Assembly (NCBI RefSeq): GCF_004363095.1
Contig: NZ_SNYO01000008.1
Coordinates: 186,001 to 250,000, forward strand
Reading direction: 5' to 3'
From: Actinomycetospora succinea
GTDB lineage: Bacteria; Actinomycetota; Actinomycetes; Mycobacteriales; Pseudonocardiaceae
DNA: 64,000 nt
Part shown: positions 20,926-29,273 of the stretch, piece after piece
How the letters are laid out: the number at the start of each line of letters is the position of its first letter
Numbering within the stretch: position 1 is the stretch's first letter
Notes under the pieces: model-generated
What the model was told of the DNA's origin: nothing
The model's input: only the letters and a program-made list of their open reading frames with translations
Databases searched by the model: none
Translations under genes and position numbers: made by a program

Positions 20926-21659
20926 GCGCCGACGGGCAGGACACGACGGGCCCGGTCGCCACCGAGGAGCCGGAGCAGACGGACGGTCAGAAGCGCCGCC
21001 CCATGCGCCGCGGCACCCGCATCGCACTGATCGTGATCGTGGTCCTCGCGCTGCTCGCGGCCGTCGGCTTCACGCTGAGCTACTTCCTCGACGCCCGCCA
21101 GTACGTCTCCACCGACAACGCCCAGGTCGACGGCACCCAGATCCCGATCGTCGCCCCCACCAGCGGCACGCTCGTCGGCTGGACCGGCACCCAGGGCTCC
21201 GTGCTGCGCGCCGACCAGGTCGTCGGGCGCATCGAGATCGACGGCGGCTACGTCCGGCCCCAGCGCAGCATCCGCGCGCCCGCCGCGGGCACGGTGGCCA
21301 CGACGGACACCACGGAGGGCGTCTACGTCACCGCGGGCCAGCAGCTGGCGATCGCCTACGACCCCGGCAACGTCTACGTCACCGCGCGCGTCGACGAGAC
21401 CGACATCGACGCCGTCCGCCCGGGCCAGGTCGTCGACTTCACCGTCGACGCCTACCCCGACCGCACGTTCACCGGGTCCGTCCGCGAGATCCAGGGCGGC
21501 GCGGCGGGCGTCTTCTCGCCGCTGCCGCAGTCGAACAGCCAGGGCAACTTCCAGAAGGTCACCCAGGTCATCCCGGTGAAGATCGGGATCGACGACCTGC
21601 AGGGCTTCGAGCTGATCCCCGGCATGAACGTCGAGGTCAACATCCACCGCGGGGACTGA
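20922..21659 (+). CDS. HlyD-family membrane-anchored efflux adaptor (EmrA-like)
   Basis: This 245-aa protein has a basic N-terminus, one TM segment (about 33-55) and then a compact lipoyl/barrel region. TDNAQVDGTQIPIVAPTSG is the characteristic EmrA/HlyD start of the periplasmic part. It lacks the long coiled-coil hairpin of full-size EmrA. It is translationally coupled (ATGA) to the lipoprotein adaptor and ends 2 bases before the convergent DHA2 transporter gene. EmrA-like adaptors work with DHA2 (EmrB) pumps, so the three genes probably make one efflux machine despite the convergent layout. Confidence 0.87.
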   Translation: MSADGQDTTGPVATEEPEQTDGQKRRPMRRGTRIALIVIVVLALLAAVGFTLSYFLDARQYVSTDNAQVDGTQIPIVAPTSGTLVGWTGTQGSVLRADQVVGRIEIDGGYVRPQRSIRAPAAGTVATTDTTEGVYVTAGQQLAIAYDPGNVYVTARVDETDIDAVRPGQVVDFTVDAYPDRTFTGSVREIQGGAAGVFSPLPQSNSQGNFQKVTQVIPVKIGIDDLQGFELIPGMNVEVNIHRGD

Positions 21660-21661
21660 GC

Positions 21662-23272
21662 TCAGCCCTCCATCACCCGCGGGCCCTCGCTCGGGGCCGG
21701 CTTGCCGCTGGGCAGCATCAGCGCCAGCAGCACCGCCCCCGCGGTGAGGACGGTGGTGACGACCATGAGGTCGCCGAACGCCGTGTCGAACACCCGGGTC
21801 TGGAGCTGCTGGTACATCGAGTACTCGCCGAGCACGGAGCCGAAGGTCTCGGGATCGGCCGGCACGAGGCTCGCGCGGTCGGCGTAGCCCTGGGACTGCT
21901 GCGCGGTCATCAGCGCGGTCATGGCCGCCAGCCCGATCGCCGACGACGAGCGCTGGACGACCGTGTTGAACGCGCTCGCCCCGTCGACCCGGTGCGGCGG
22001 CAGCGCCGACAGCCCGCCGGTCATGATCGGCATCATCGCGAGCCCGATCCCGGCGGCGCGGAACCCGAGGATCCACGCCAGGTCGCCGTGCGAGGTGTCG
22101 ATCGTGAGGTCGCGCAGCATCCACGTGCCCCACGCCGTGATGATCAGCCCCGCGACGGCGGGCCAGCGGGCCCCGACCCGGTCGTAGATCTGCCCCGCCA
22201 GCGGCATGATCACCGCCATCACGAGCGCCTGCGGGAGCAGCAGCAGGCCCGTCTCGAACGCCCCGAGCCCCTGGTTGAGCTGCAGCGACTGCGGGATGTA
22301 GAAGAGCACCCCGAACAGCCCCGCCGAGATGACGGCGATGAGGATCAGCGAGTTCGTGAACGGCCAGGACGCGAACACCCGCACGTTGAGCAGCGGGTGG
22401 TCGACCTCGAGCTCGATCACCACGAACAGCGCCAGGGCCAGCACGCCGTACGTGAGCAGGATGAGCACGGGGTACGACGTCCAGCCCCAGTCCTCGGCCT
22501 CGTGCAGCCCGAGCAGCAGGGCGAACAGGCCCGTGGCGATGGCCAGGAAGCCGGGGAGGTCGAACTTCCGCGACGTGCCGCCGCCGAAGTTCGGCAGCCA
22601 GACCATCGCGGCGATCGTGCCGACGATGCCGATCGGCACGTTGATGAAGAAGATCAGCCGCCAGTCGACGTACTCGACGAGGTAACCGCCGAGCGTCGGC
22701 CCGATCGCCGGCGCGAAGACGATCCCGAGGCCGTACATGCCCATCGCGGCGCCGAGCCGGTCCTTGGGCACGATCTTGTAGAGCATCGTCAGCGCCACGA
22801 CCGGGATCACGCCGCCGGGGATCGCCTGCAGGATGCGGAAGGCGATCATCGAGTTGAGGTCCCAGGCCAGCCCGCAGAGCACCGAGCCGATCGCGAACCC
22901 GATCATCGCGACGATGTAGGCGCGGCCCAGCCCGAGCCGCAGGCCCAGCCACGCGCTCGCCGGGACGATCACGCCCTCGGCCAGCGAGTACGACGTCGAG
23001 ACCCACGAGATGTCCTCGGTCGTGACCCCGAAGTCGTTCTGCATCACCGGGATCGCGACGTTGACGATGCTGATGTCCAGCACCGACATGAACATCCCCG
23101 CGACCAGCACGAGCAGCGCGACGACCCAGCTCGTCTCGCCCGAGGGTGCCGGGGAGGTGGGTTCGGCGGTCTCGACGGCCTCGACGGGTGGCTCGACGGG
23201 GCGGTGACCGTCGGTCGTCGGCTGGGGAGGGGGGACCAGCTCGGTCTCCCGGACGTCGGGCCTGGCCGTCAC
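21662..23272 (-). CDS. DHA2-family (EmrB-type) MFS multidrug transporter
   Basis: The 536-aa protein has a Pro/Glu-rich cytoplasmic N-terminus of about 45 residues, then about 14 hydrophobic segments. MFMSVLDISIVNVAIPVM in TM1 and WVSTSYSLAEGV in TM2 are diagnostic of drug:H+ antiporter family 2. WRLIFFINVPIG marks the later conserved loop. It would export hydrophobic drugs or metabolites in exchange for protons. Its stop meets the EmrA-like adaptor gene tail-to-tail 2 bases away, so the two transcription units must be balanced separately. No regulator is adjacent. Confidence 0.93.
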   Translation of the reverse strand: MTARPDVRETELVPPPQPTTDGHRPVEPPVEAVETAEPTSPAPSGETSWVVALLVLVAGMFMSVLDISIVNVAIPVMQNDFGVTTEDISWVSTSYSLAEGVIVPASAWLGLRLGLGRAYIVAMIGFAIGSVLCGLAWDLNSMIAFRILQAIPGGVIPVVALTMLYKIVPKDRLGAAMGMYGLGIVFAPAIGPTLGGYLVEYVDWRLIFFINVPIGIVGTIAAMVWLPNFGGGTSRKFDLPGFLAIATGLFALLLGLHEAEDWGWTSYPVLILLTYGVLALALFVVIELEVDHPLLNVRVFASWPFTNSLILIAVISAGLFGVLFYIPQSLQLNQGLGAFETGLLLLPQALVMAVIMPLAGQIYDRVGARWPAVAGLIITAWGTWMLRDLTIDTSHGDLAWILGFRAAGIGLAMMPIMTGGLSALPPHRVDGASAFNTVVQRSSSAIGLAAMTALMTAQQSQGYADRASLVPADPETFGSVLGEYSMYQQLQTRVFDTAFGDLMVVTTVLTAGAVLLALMLPSGKPAPSEGPRVMEG

Positions 23273-23345
23273 CGCTCGAGGCTACGACGTCCGGGTCAGC
23301 ACCTCACGCCGAACGCACAGTGACGGTGATCGCCCCCGAACCGGG

Positions 23346-25127
23346 TCAGCCGAGGAGCGCGGCGATCTCGTCGACGGCCCGCCGCAGCTCGGCCGCGAAG
23401 CGCTCCATCTGCTCGCCGACGGTCGCGGGCGTGCTCAGGTGCACGACCAGGCGCCCGGGCAGCAGCACGTACGCGACGCCGATGCACTGGGTGCTGGTCG
23501 ACCCGAAGCCGAAGACGCGCACGTGCTCCGACGGCGCCGAGCTGGTGGACAGGTAGTCGTCGCGCATGACGCGCCAGCCCGGCGAGTCGACGACCGCCAA
23601 CGGCTCGCCGGCACCCAGCGACGCGCCGCGGCGCTGCTGGATGAGCGAGAGCTCCCAGAGGTGCTGCTCGGGCGCCTCGCCGGCCTGGCACGCCTGGGCG
23701 CGCCGGACGTGCGCCGTCGCCGCCGCCTCGAACGCCTCGCGGCGGCGCGCGTCGTCGGCCGTGGGGTCGTCCATGGCCGCCGTGAACGCGAGGATCTCCG
23801 GGGTCACCACCCGCATGGCCTCGGTGCGCCCGTGGTGGAACTGCAGCGTCGCGATCGACTCGTAGGTCGCGCCCACGAAGCCCTTCGCGCGGACGTGGGC
23901 GAGCTGGTACGCCATCTGCACGAACGCGTCGGGCGAGACGCCCAGCTTCTTCGCGCGGTCGCTGCCGAGGTCGTCGAACACCACGAGCCGGGTCGCGACC
24001 GACGCGGTGAACGCCGCGAAGTCCTCCCCCGCCGCCCGGATGTCGGCGGCGCGCTCGTCGGTCACCGTGAAGGGCAGCGGTGCCGACCCCGGTACGCCCT
24101 GCGAGCGCACCCCGAGGTTCGCCGCGTGCTCGGCGGTCGACGACCCGAGCACCCCGTCGACGAGCGCGAGCACCGTCGTGCCGTCGAGGCGGCAGTGCTC
24201 GGTGTTGATGCCGGCGGTGCCGTCCGGGAACACGACGAACGTGACGGCCTTGTCGAACCACCGGTTCGCGCTGTCGCCGCCGAGCAGCTGCTTCCCGATC
24301 GCCCGGTCGTCGCCCGGCCGGTCGTCCTCCAGGGCCACGCAGAACAGCGCGGTCTCGAGGTCGTCCAGCGCCGCCTCGTTGCCCTCCGCGAGCAGCGCCC
24401 GGCGGCTCGCCGCCCACGCCGCGCGCGCCTTGGTCGTCAGGTGCCCGACCCCCGGGCCGCGGGTCTCCCCCACCTGCGCGCGGATCGCCCGCAGCCCGTC
24501 GGCGATCTCCGCGGCGGTGTGCGCGGTGCCGTCGGGCCCGAGGACGTCCATCCGGTACGCGTGGCCCCGCACGAGCACGACGACGTGGCGCTCGCGGGAC
24601 GGTCCGGGCCAGGCGTCGGTGTAGGGCGTGCGGGCGGTGTCCTGGTCGTCGCCGGGGATGCGCGTCGAGGAGAACAGGAACTTGTGCTGCTCCATCGTCA
24701 TCGGCGAGCCCTTGCGGGTGGCCGGCGGCAGCGTCTCGGTGTCGACGCGGTGCTTGTGGTCGAGCGCGCCGAGCACGAGGCCCGCGGCCCGCGTGGCCTG
24801 GTCGCGCTCGTCGGGGACGTCGGCGAACAGGAAGAAGAAGTTCGCGTTGAGCGCGATCCGGTCGCGGCGCCCGAGGTAGCGCGACTCCCAGAAGTCGTCG
24901 AGCCAGCTGTGGGTGGTCGGCTCGTCGTCGTACGCCTCGAGCGCGGCCTGCAGCACCGGGCCGGGCCCGTCGGGACGCAGGAGCTGGTCGACGGCCGCGC
25001 GCGTCGCCGCCCGCTGGTCCTCGTCGAGCAGCGGCTCGCTCCACGCGAGGAACTGCTCGGCGCTGGCGGCCAGCGTCGGCACCGGGACCCGGGGCAGGTC
25101 GTCCTCGGCGTCGAACGTCCCGGTCAT
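23346..25127 (-). CDS. Choline/carnitine O-acyltransferase family protein
   Basis: This 593-aa protein matches the eukaryote-like carnitine/choline acyltransferase family over its whole length. It has an N-terminal LPRVPVPTL and a catalytic His311 in GINTEHCRLDG. The C-terminal GFGSTSTQ carries the Ser-Thr-Ser motif at 543-545. It would move acyl groups between CoA and carnitine, choline or a similar amino alcohol. The family is sparse in bacteria. It starts at ATG 25127 with AGAGGA upstream, 27 bases after the 2-oxoglutarate oxygenase gene, so the two are likely co-transcribed. The choline oxidase operon lies just upstream on the same strand. The acceptor substrate is unknown. Confidence 0.9.
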   Translation of the reverse strand: MTGTFDAEDDLPRVPVPTLAASAEQFLAWSEPLLDEDQRAATRAAVDQLLRPDGPGPVLQAALEAYDDEPTTHSWLDDFWESRYLGRRDRIALNANFFFLFADVPDERDQATRAAGLVLGALDHKHRVDTETLPPATRKGSPMTMEQHKFLFSSTRIPGDDQDTARTPYTDAWPGPSRERHVVVLVRGHAYRMDVLGPDGTAHTAAEIADGLRAIRAQVGETRGPGVGHLTTKARAAWAASRRALLAEGNEAALDDLETALFCVALEDDRPGDDRAIGKQLLGGDSANRWFDKAVTFVVFPDGTAGINTEHCRLDGTTVLALVDGVLGSSTAEHAANLGVRSQGVPGSAPLPFTVTDERAADIRAAGEDFAAFTASVATRLVVFDDLGSDRAKKLGVSPDAFVQMAYQLAHVRAKGFVGATYESIATLQFHHGRTEAMRVVTPEILAFTAAMDDPTADDARRREAFEAAATAHVRRAQACQAGEAPEQHLWELSLIQQRRGASLGAGEPLAVVDSPGWRVMRDDYLSTSSAPSEHVRVFGFGSTSTQCIGVAYVLLPGRLVVHLSTPATVGEQMERFAAELRRAVDEIAALLG

Positions 25128-25154
25128 GGTGGTCCTCTCGGGTCGGGTGGCCGG

Positions 25155-26000
25155 TCAGTCAAGCAGCGTGTCACCCCGGACGCTCGCCCCGGCGAGGTGC
25201 TCGGGGGCGACGCGGCCGAAGAGCTGGCGGGTCCGCGTCGGGGAACCGACGACCCCCGGGCGCTCGCTGTAGGCGAGGATCGCGGCGTGCCGGGGCGTCG
25301 CGCCGCCCACCGGCGTCACGCGGTGGAGCGCGAACCGGCCGCGGAAGAGCTGCAGGTCACCGGGCCGCAGCTCGAGCCGCCGGACCGGGGCGCGGTCGCC
25401 GTCGAGCACCGCGCGCACCCCGGCGTGGTTCTCGTCGCCCGCCGCGCGCAGGCCCGGGCAGTACTCGAACACCCCGCCGCTCCCGGGCGCGCGGGTCAGC
25501 AGGCTGACGGCGAACTCGTTGGTGTCGAAGTGCCAGGGGTGGTCGTCGCCCGGCGCCACGACGTTGAGCGTCAGGCCGGCGTAGGGGTCGGCGAGCGGGT
25601 GCACCGCGGGCACCTCGAAACAGGCGGCGATCAGCCGGTGCAGGCCCGGGTCGGCGTAGAGGCGCGCGACGAGGTGGTCGGCGGGGATGTGGTCGCGCGC
25701 CACGAACGCGTTGCGCCGGTGCAGCACGACCCGCGCCGGGTGCTCGGCGGGCAGCGTCGGGTCGGGGTCGGTGTTGTAGACGTTGACCTCGGCGACGTCG
25801 GCGTGCGCGTGCCCGGCGACGGCGTCGCCCTCGGCCCGCAGCCGGTCGCGGTGCTCCGGCGCCACGACGTCGCGCAGGACCGTGCACCCCCCGGCCCGCA
25901 GCTCCGTGCGCGCCCGGTCGACGACGGCCCGCCACGCCGGGTCCCCGGGGTCGTCGAGGGGATAGCGCCGCGCGTCGACGACATCTCCCCCGGGTGCCAC
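25155..26000 (-). CDS. Fe(II)/2-oxoglutarate-dependent oxygenase
   Basis: The 281-aa protein shows the facial triad of 2-oxoglutarate oxygenases: His157-x-Asp159 (HFDTNEFAVS) and distal His226 (FRGRFALHRVTPV). Arg237 (PRHAAILAYSERPG) is a likely 2-oxoglutarate anchor. The motif order fits the phytanoyl-CoA-hydroxylase-like group. It should hydroxylate or desaturate a small polar substrate. The next gene encodes a choline/carnitine acyltransferase, and trimethyl-ammonium oxidation genes lie upstream. A quaternary-amine substrate is therefore possible but unproven. The start GTG 26000 has no clear ribosome site and is the weakest part of this call. Confidence 0.82.
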   Translation of the reverse strand: MAPGGDVVDARRYPLDDPGDPAWRAVVDRARTELRAGGCTVLRDVVAPEHRDRLRAEGDAVAGHAHADVAEVNVYNTDPDPTLPAEHPARVVLHRRNAFVARDHIPADHLVARLYADPGLHRLIAACFEVPAVHPLADPYAGLTLNVVAPGDDHPWHFDTNEFAVSLLTRAPGSGGVFEYCPGLRAAGDENHAGVRAVLDGDRAPVRRLELRPGDLQLFRGRFALHRVTPVGGATPRHAAILAYSERPGVVGSPTRTRQLFGRVAPEHLAGASVRGDTLLD

Positions 26001-26025
26001 GGGAGGTCACCGTAGCGACGATCAC

Positions 26026-26060
26026 GCCGGGCCCGCCCCGTCCATCAGGGCGGGCCCGGC
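26026..26060. terminator. Strong hairpin downstream of the choline oxidase gene
   Basis: GCCGGGCCCGCCC (26026-26038) pairs perfectly with GGGCGGGCCCGGC (26048-26060) around a 9-base loop. It lies about 56 bases after the choline oxidase stop. It also lies before the oxygenase start, separating the choline operon from the oxygenase-acyltransferase pair. Confidence 0.85.
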
Positions 26061-26065
26061 GCGAG

Positions 26066-26104
26066 GCGGCACGCAGCGCAGCGGAGCTGCCGCGCCGGAG
26101 GCCG
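26066..26104 (-). repeat. 39-bp repeat, copy B
   Basis: Identical over 39 bases to 11764-11802. As with copy A, it lies about 10 bases behind a minus-strand stop codon, here that of choline oxidase. It is followed by the strong hairpin at 26026-26060. Confidence 0.75.
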
Positions 26105-26115
26105 GATACTGCTCG

Positions 26116-27705
26116 TCAGCGCGGGTTCTTGATGAAGTCGGCGCAGCGCTCGCCGATCATCATCGTGGTGATGCAGGGGTTGACGGTGATCAGGTCCGGC
26201 ATGATCGACCCGTCGGCGACCCGCAGGCCGTCGACGCCCCGGACGCGCAGCTGCGGGTCCACGGGCGCGAGCGGGTCGGAGTCCGGCCCCATCTTCACCG
26301 TGCACGACGGGTGGTAGACCGTGTTGTGGGTCTTCGAGATGTAGTCGAAGATCTCCTCGTCGGTCTGCGCCGCGTCGCCGGGTGCCTGCTCCTTGCCCAC
26401 CCACTCCTTGAGCGCCGGGGCCGACGCGATCTCCCGGGCCACCCGCACGCCGCGGATCATCACCTCGCGGTCGTGCTCGTGGGTGAAGTACCGCGGGTCG
26501 ACCTTGGGCTTGTCCCGGAAGTCGCGGGTGCGCAGGCGGACGGTGCCCTGCGACTGCGCGCCGGTGACGTTCGGCGTGAGGCAGAACGTGTTCTCGGTGC
26601 TCGGGTAGCCGTAGCGGATCAGGTTGAGGTCGAACGGCACCGACCCGTAGTGGAACATCAGGTCCGGCGTCGTCCGGCCCTCGGCGCCGGCGAAGATCCC
26701 GATCTCCCACCACTGCACCGACTCGGTCGGCATCGTCTGCAGGGCCTCCCACTGCACGAGGCCCTCCGGGTGGTCCTGGAGGTTCTCCCCCACGCCCGGC
26801 GCGTCGACGCGGACCTCGATGCCCACCTCGCGCAGGTGCTCGGCCGGGCCGATCCCCGAGAGCATGAGCAGCTTCGGCCCGTCGATCGCCCCGGCCGACA
26901 GGATCGTCTCCCGCCGGGCGGTGACCTCGATCGTCCAGCGCGTGTCCGGCGTGCGCAGGGCGACCCCGGTGGCGCGCGGGCGGGGGCCGGAGTCGTCGAA
27001 CGTCAGGCGCTCGGCGCGGTAGCCGGTCCAGACCTCGAGGTTCGGGCGCTTGGCCATGATCGGGTGCAGGTAGGCCGCCGACGCCGAGCTGCGCGTGCCG
27101 TCGGGGTTGGCGTTCACCTGGAACCAGTTCGCCCCCCGCAGCACCGTGCGCCCGGTGTTGAACGGGGTGGTCGGCAGCCCGACCTGCTCGCACGCCTCGA
27201 GCAGCGCCCTCCCGCACGGGTCGCGCGGCGCGATCGAGCGGATCGTCACCGGCCCGTCGGTGCCGCGGCCCGGGGGCTCGGCGTACTCGGCGCCGTCCAG
27301 GGCCGTCTCGAGCTTGCGGTAGAACGCGTAGCTCTCGTCGGCGCCCCAGCCGGTGCAGCCCTGGGCCTCCCAGTCGTCGAGGTTCTCGCGCGGCGCCCAG
27401 AAGGCGATCGCGGAGTTGTGCGACGAGCACCCGCCGAGCACCTTGGCCCGGGCGTGGCGCATGTAGGAGTTGCCGAACTCCTGGGGCTCGATCGGGTAGT
27501 CCCAGTCGTAGCCGGACTCGAGCAGCTCCATCCAGCGCCAGAGGTTCAGGATCGCCGGGTCGCCGACGTCGGACGGGCCCGCCTCGACGAGCAGGACCGA
27601 CACGTCCGGGTCCTCGGACAGGCGCGCCGCCACCGCCGACCCGGCGGTGCCGCCGCCGACGACGACGTAGTCGAACTCGCGCCCGGAACTCTGTGGGTCG
27701 GCCAT
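26116..27705 (-). CDS. codA: Choline oxidase (GMC oxidoreductase)
   Basis: This 529-aa flavoprotein is strongly like Arthrobacter globiformis choline oxidase, as I recall that sequence. It has VVVGGGTAGSAVAARLSEDP for FAD. GGCSSHNSAIAFWAP carries His96 (CodA His99, the FAD-linking residue) and Ser98. HPEG carries Glu314 (CodA Glu312, binding the trimethylammonium group). Catalytic His465 and Asn509 match CodA His466 and Asn510. It should oxidise choline through betaine aldehyde to glycine betaine, making H2O2. One local change is VNPC where CodA has VNPN. The ATG overlaps the permease stop by one base; aldehyde dehydrogenase and permease genes precede it. Confidence 0.92.
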   Translation of the reverse strand: MADPQSSGREFDYVVVGGGTAGSAVAARLSEDPDVSVLLVEAGPSDVGDPAILNLWRWMELLESGYDWDYPIEPQEFGNSYMRHARAKVLGGCSSHNSAIAFWAPRENLDDWEAQGCTGWGADESYAFYRKLETALDGAEYAEPPGRGTDGPVTIRSIAPRDPCGRALLEACEQVGLPTTPFNTGRTVLRGANWFQVNANPDGTRSSASAAYLHPIMAKRPNLEVWTGYRAERLTFDDSGPRPRATGVALRTPDTRWTIEVTARRETILSAGAIDGPKLLMLSGIGPAEHLREVGIEVRVDAPGVGENLQDHPEGLVQWEALQTMPTESVQWWEIGIFAGAEGRTTPDLMFHYGSVPFDLNLIRYGYPSTENTFCLTPNVTGAQSQGTVRLRTRDFRDKPKVDPRYFTHEHDREVMIRGVRVAREIASAPALKEWVGKEQAPGDAAQTDEEIFDYISKTHNTVYHPSCTVKMGPDSDPLAPVDPQLRVRGVDGLRVADGSIMPDLITVNPCITTMMIGERCADFIKNPR

Positions 27706-29273
27706 CACGCCTCCTGGACGGGCTTGTCGGTGGGGACATCGGCAGGGGTCTCGACGCGGGCGTGCTCGGCCACGACACCGGTCTTGTGGCGCTGGACCGT
27801 CCAGTAGTAGGCGAAGCCGGCGCCCAGGATGACGCCGGGCAGCAGCACCCCGCCCCACTGCAGATACCAGTGGAACGGCTCGGACGCGTTGTAGACCTCG
27901 TTGCGCGGCCAGGCGAGGTTCACCGTCATGAACCCGCCCCAGAGGATCGCGAGGATGTTGACGGGCAGGCCCCACCGGCCCAGCGAGAAGCCGTCGGGCC
28001 GGGGCTGCCAGGTGCCCCGCACCCGCTGGACGAGCATCGGGATCGTCACCAGCAGGTACGCCGTGTAGATCATGATGATCGCGATCGACGTGACCACCGT
28101 GTAGATCTGCGGGCTGAAGGTGACGAACAGCAGGACGATCGCGATGATGCCGATCGTCACCGACGACACCACCGGCGTGCCGAAGCGCGGGCTGATCGTG
28201 CACAGCTTCGAGCCCGCGGGCAGGTTGTTGTCGCGGCTCATGGCGAACGCCAGCCGGATCGCCGCGGCGTGCACGGCGAGATCACAGACGACGACCGCGA
28301 TGACGACGGCGATGAGGATGACGGTGCCGACACCGCCGCCGAGCACCTGGAGGATCAGCGTCTGCAGACCGCCCAGCGAGCTCAGCGCCGGGTCGGACAG
28401 GTCGGGCGCCGACATGATCGCGAACAGCAGGATGAGCCCGCCGAGGACGAACGAGAAGAACAGGGCCCGCAGGATCGCCTTGGGAGCGTTGCGCCGCGGG
28501 TCGTGCGACTCCTCGGCCAGCGAGCTCGCCGTGTCGAACCCGTACATGACGTACAGCGACGCGAACATCGCCACGAGGAACGCCCCGGCGTAGCCGAGCG
28601 GCCGTCCGCTCGCGTCGATCCCGCCGGTGTCGAACACGATCTGCGGCCCGCGCACGATGTTGATCGCCAGCAGGATGATCAGGACGACGGCGGCGATCAG
28701 CTCGAGGAACACCCCGGTCGAGTTGATCTGTGCCATCAGCTTGGTGCCGAACGCGTTGATCAGTGTGGTGAACACGATGAGCAGCGCGGCGAGGATGACG
28801 CCGTTGAGCGCCTCGGCGTTGGACACGTCCTCCGGGATGAACTGGAACCCGGACCAGATCTCCGGCAGCGTCGCCTGCAGCGCCAGGGCGACGGCCGCGA
28901 GGGAGACGATGGACGCGGTCAGCATCGTCCACCCGGCGAGCCACGAGACGCCGTGGTTCGAGAGCCGCTTGCTCCAGTTGTAGATCGACCCGGCCACCGG
29001 GTAGCGGGCGGCCAGCTCGCAGAAGCACAGCGCGACCATCAGCTGCCCGACGAACACCAGCGGCCACGACCACCAGTACGCCGGTCCGGCGGACCCGAGC
29101 CCGAAGTAGAAGAGCTGGAAGGTGCCGGTGAGGATCGAGATGTAGCTGATCCCCGCCGCGAACGTGTGGAAGCTGCCGAGGGACCGGACGAGGCTCGGCT
29201 TGTAGCCGAACTCGTCGATGTCCTCGGCGTCCGCCGCGCTCGCCTGCTTGTGGGCTTTCTCGTCACTGGTCAT
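27705..29273 (-). CDS. APC-superfamily amino acid/choline permease
   Basis: The 522-aa product has about 12 hydrophobic segments and the APC-family start GYKPSLVRSLGSFHTFAAGISYIS. ARYPVAGSIYNWSKR follows TM2-3, and YGFDTASSLAEESHDPRRNAPKA is the conserved loop region. This branch (amino acid/choline transporters) includes yeast choline permease Hnm1 and GABA permease Uga4. Its gene overlaps the aldehyde dehydrogenase gene by 4 bases and touches the choline oxidase start. Choline uptake is therefore the simplest reading. Other amines such as ethanolamine or GABA remain possible. Confidence 0.9.
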   Translation of the reverse strand: MTSDEKAHKQASAADAEDIDEFGYKPSLVRSLGSFHTFAAGISYISILTGTFQLFYFGLGSAGPAYWWSWPLVFVGQLMVALCFCELAARYPVAGSIYNWSKRLSNHGVSWLAGWTMLTASIVSLAAVALALQATLPEIWSGFQFIPEDVSNAEALNGVILAALLIVFTTLINAFGTKLMAQINSTGVFLELIAAVVLIILLAINIVRGPQIVFDTGGIDASGRPLGYAGAFLVAMFASLYVMYGFDTASSLAEESHDPRRNAPKAILRALFFSFVLGGLILLFAIMSAPDLSDPALSSLGGLQTLILQVLGGGVGTVILIAVVIAVVVCDLAVHAAAIRLAFAMSRDNNLPAGSKLCTISPRFGTPVVSSVTIGIIAIVLLFVTFSPQIYTVVTSIAIIMIYTAYLLVTIPMLVQRVRGTWQPRPDGFSLGRWGLPVNILAILWGGFMTVNLAWPRNEVYNASEPFHWYLQWGGVLLPGVILGAGFAYYWTVQRHKTGVVAEHARVETPADVPTDKPVQEA

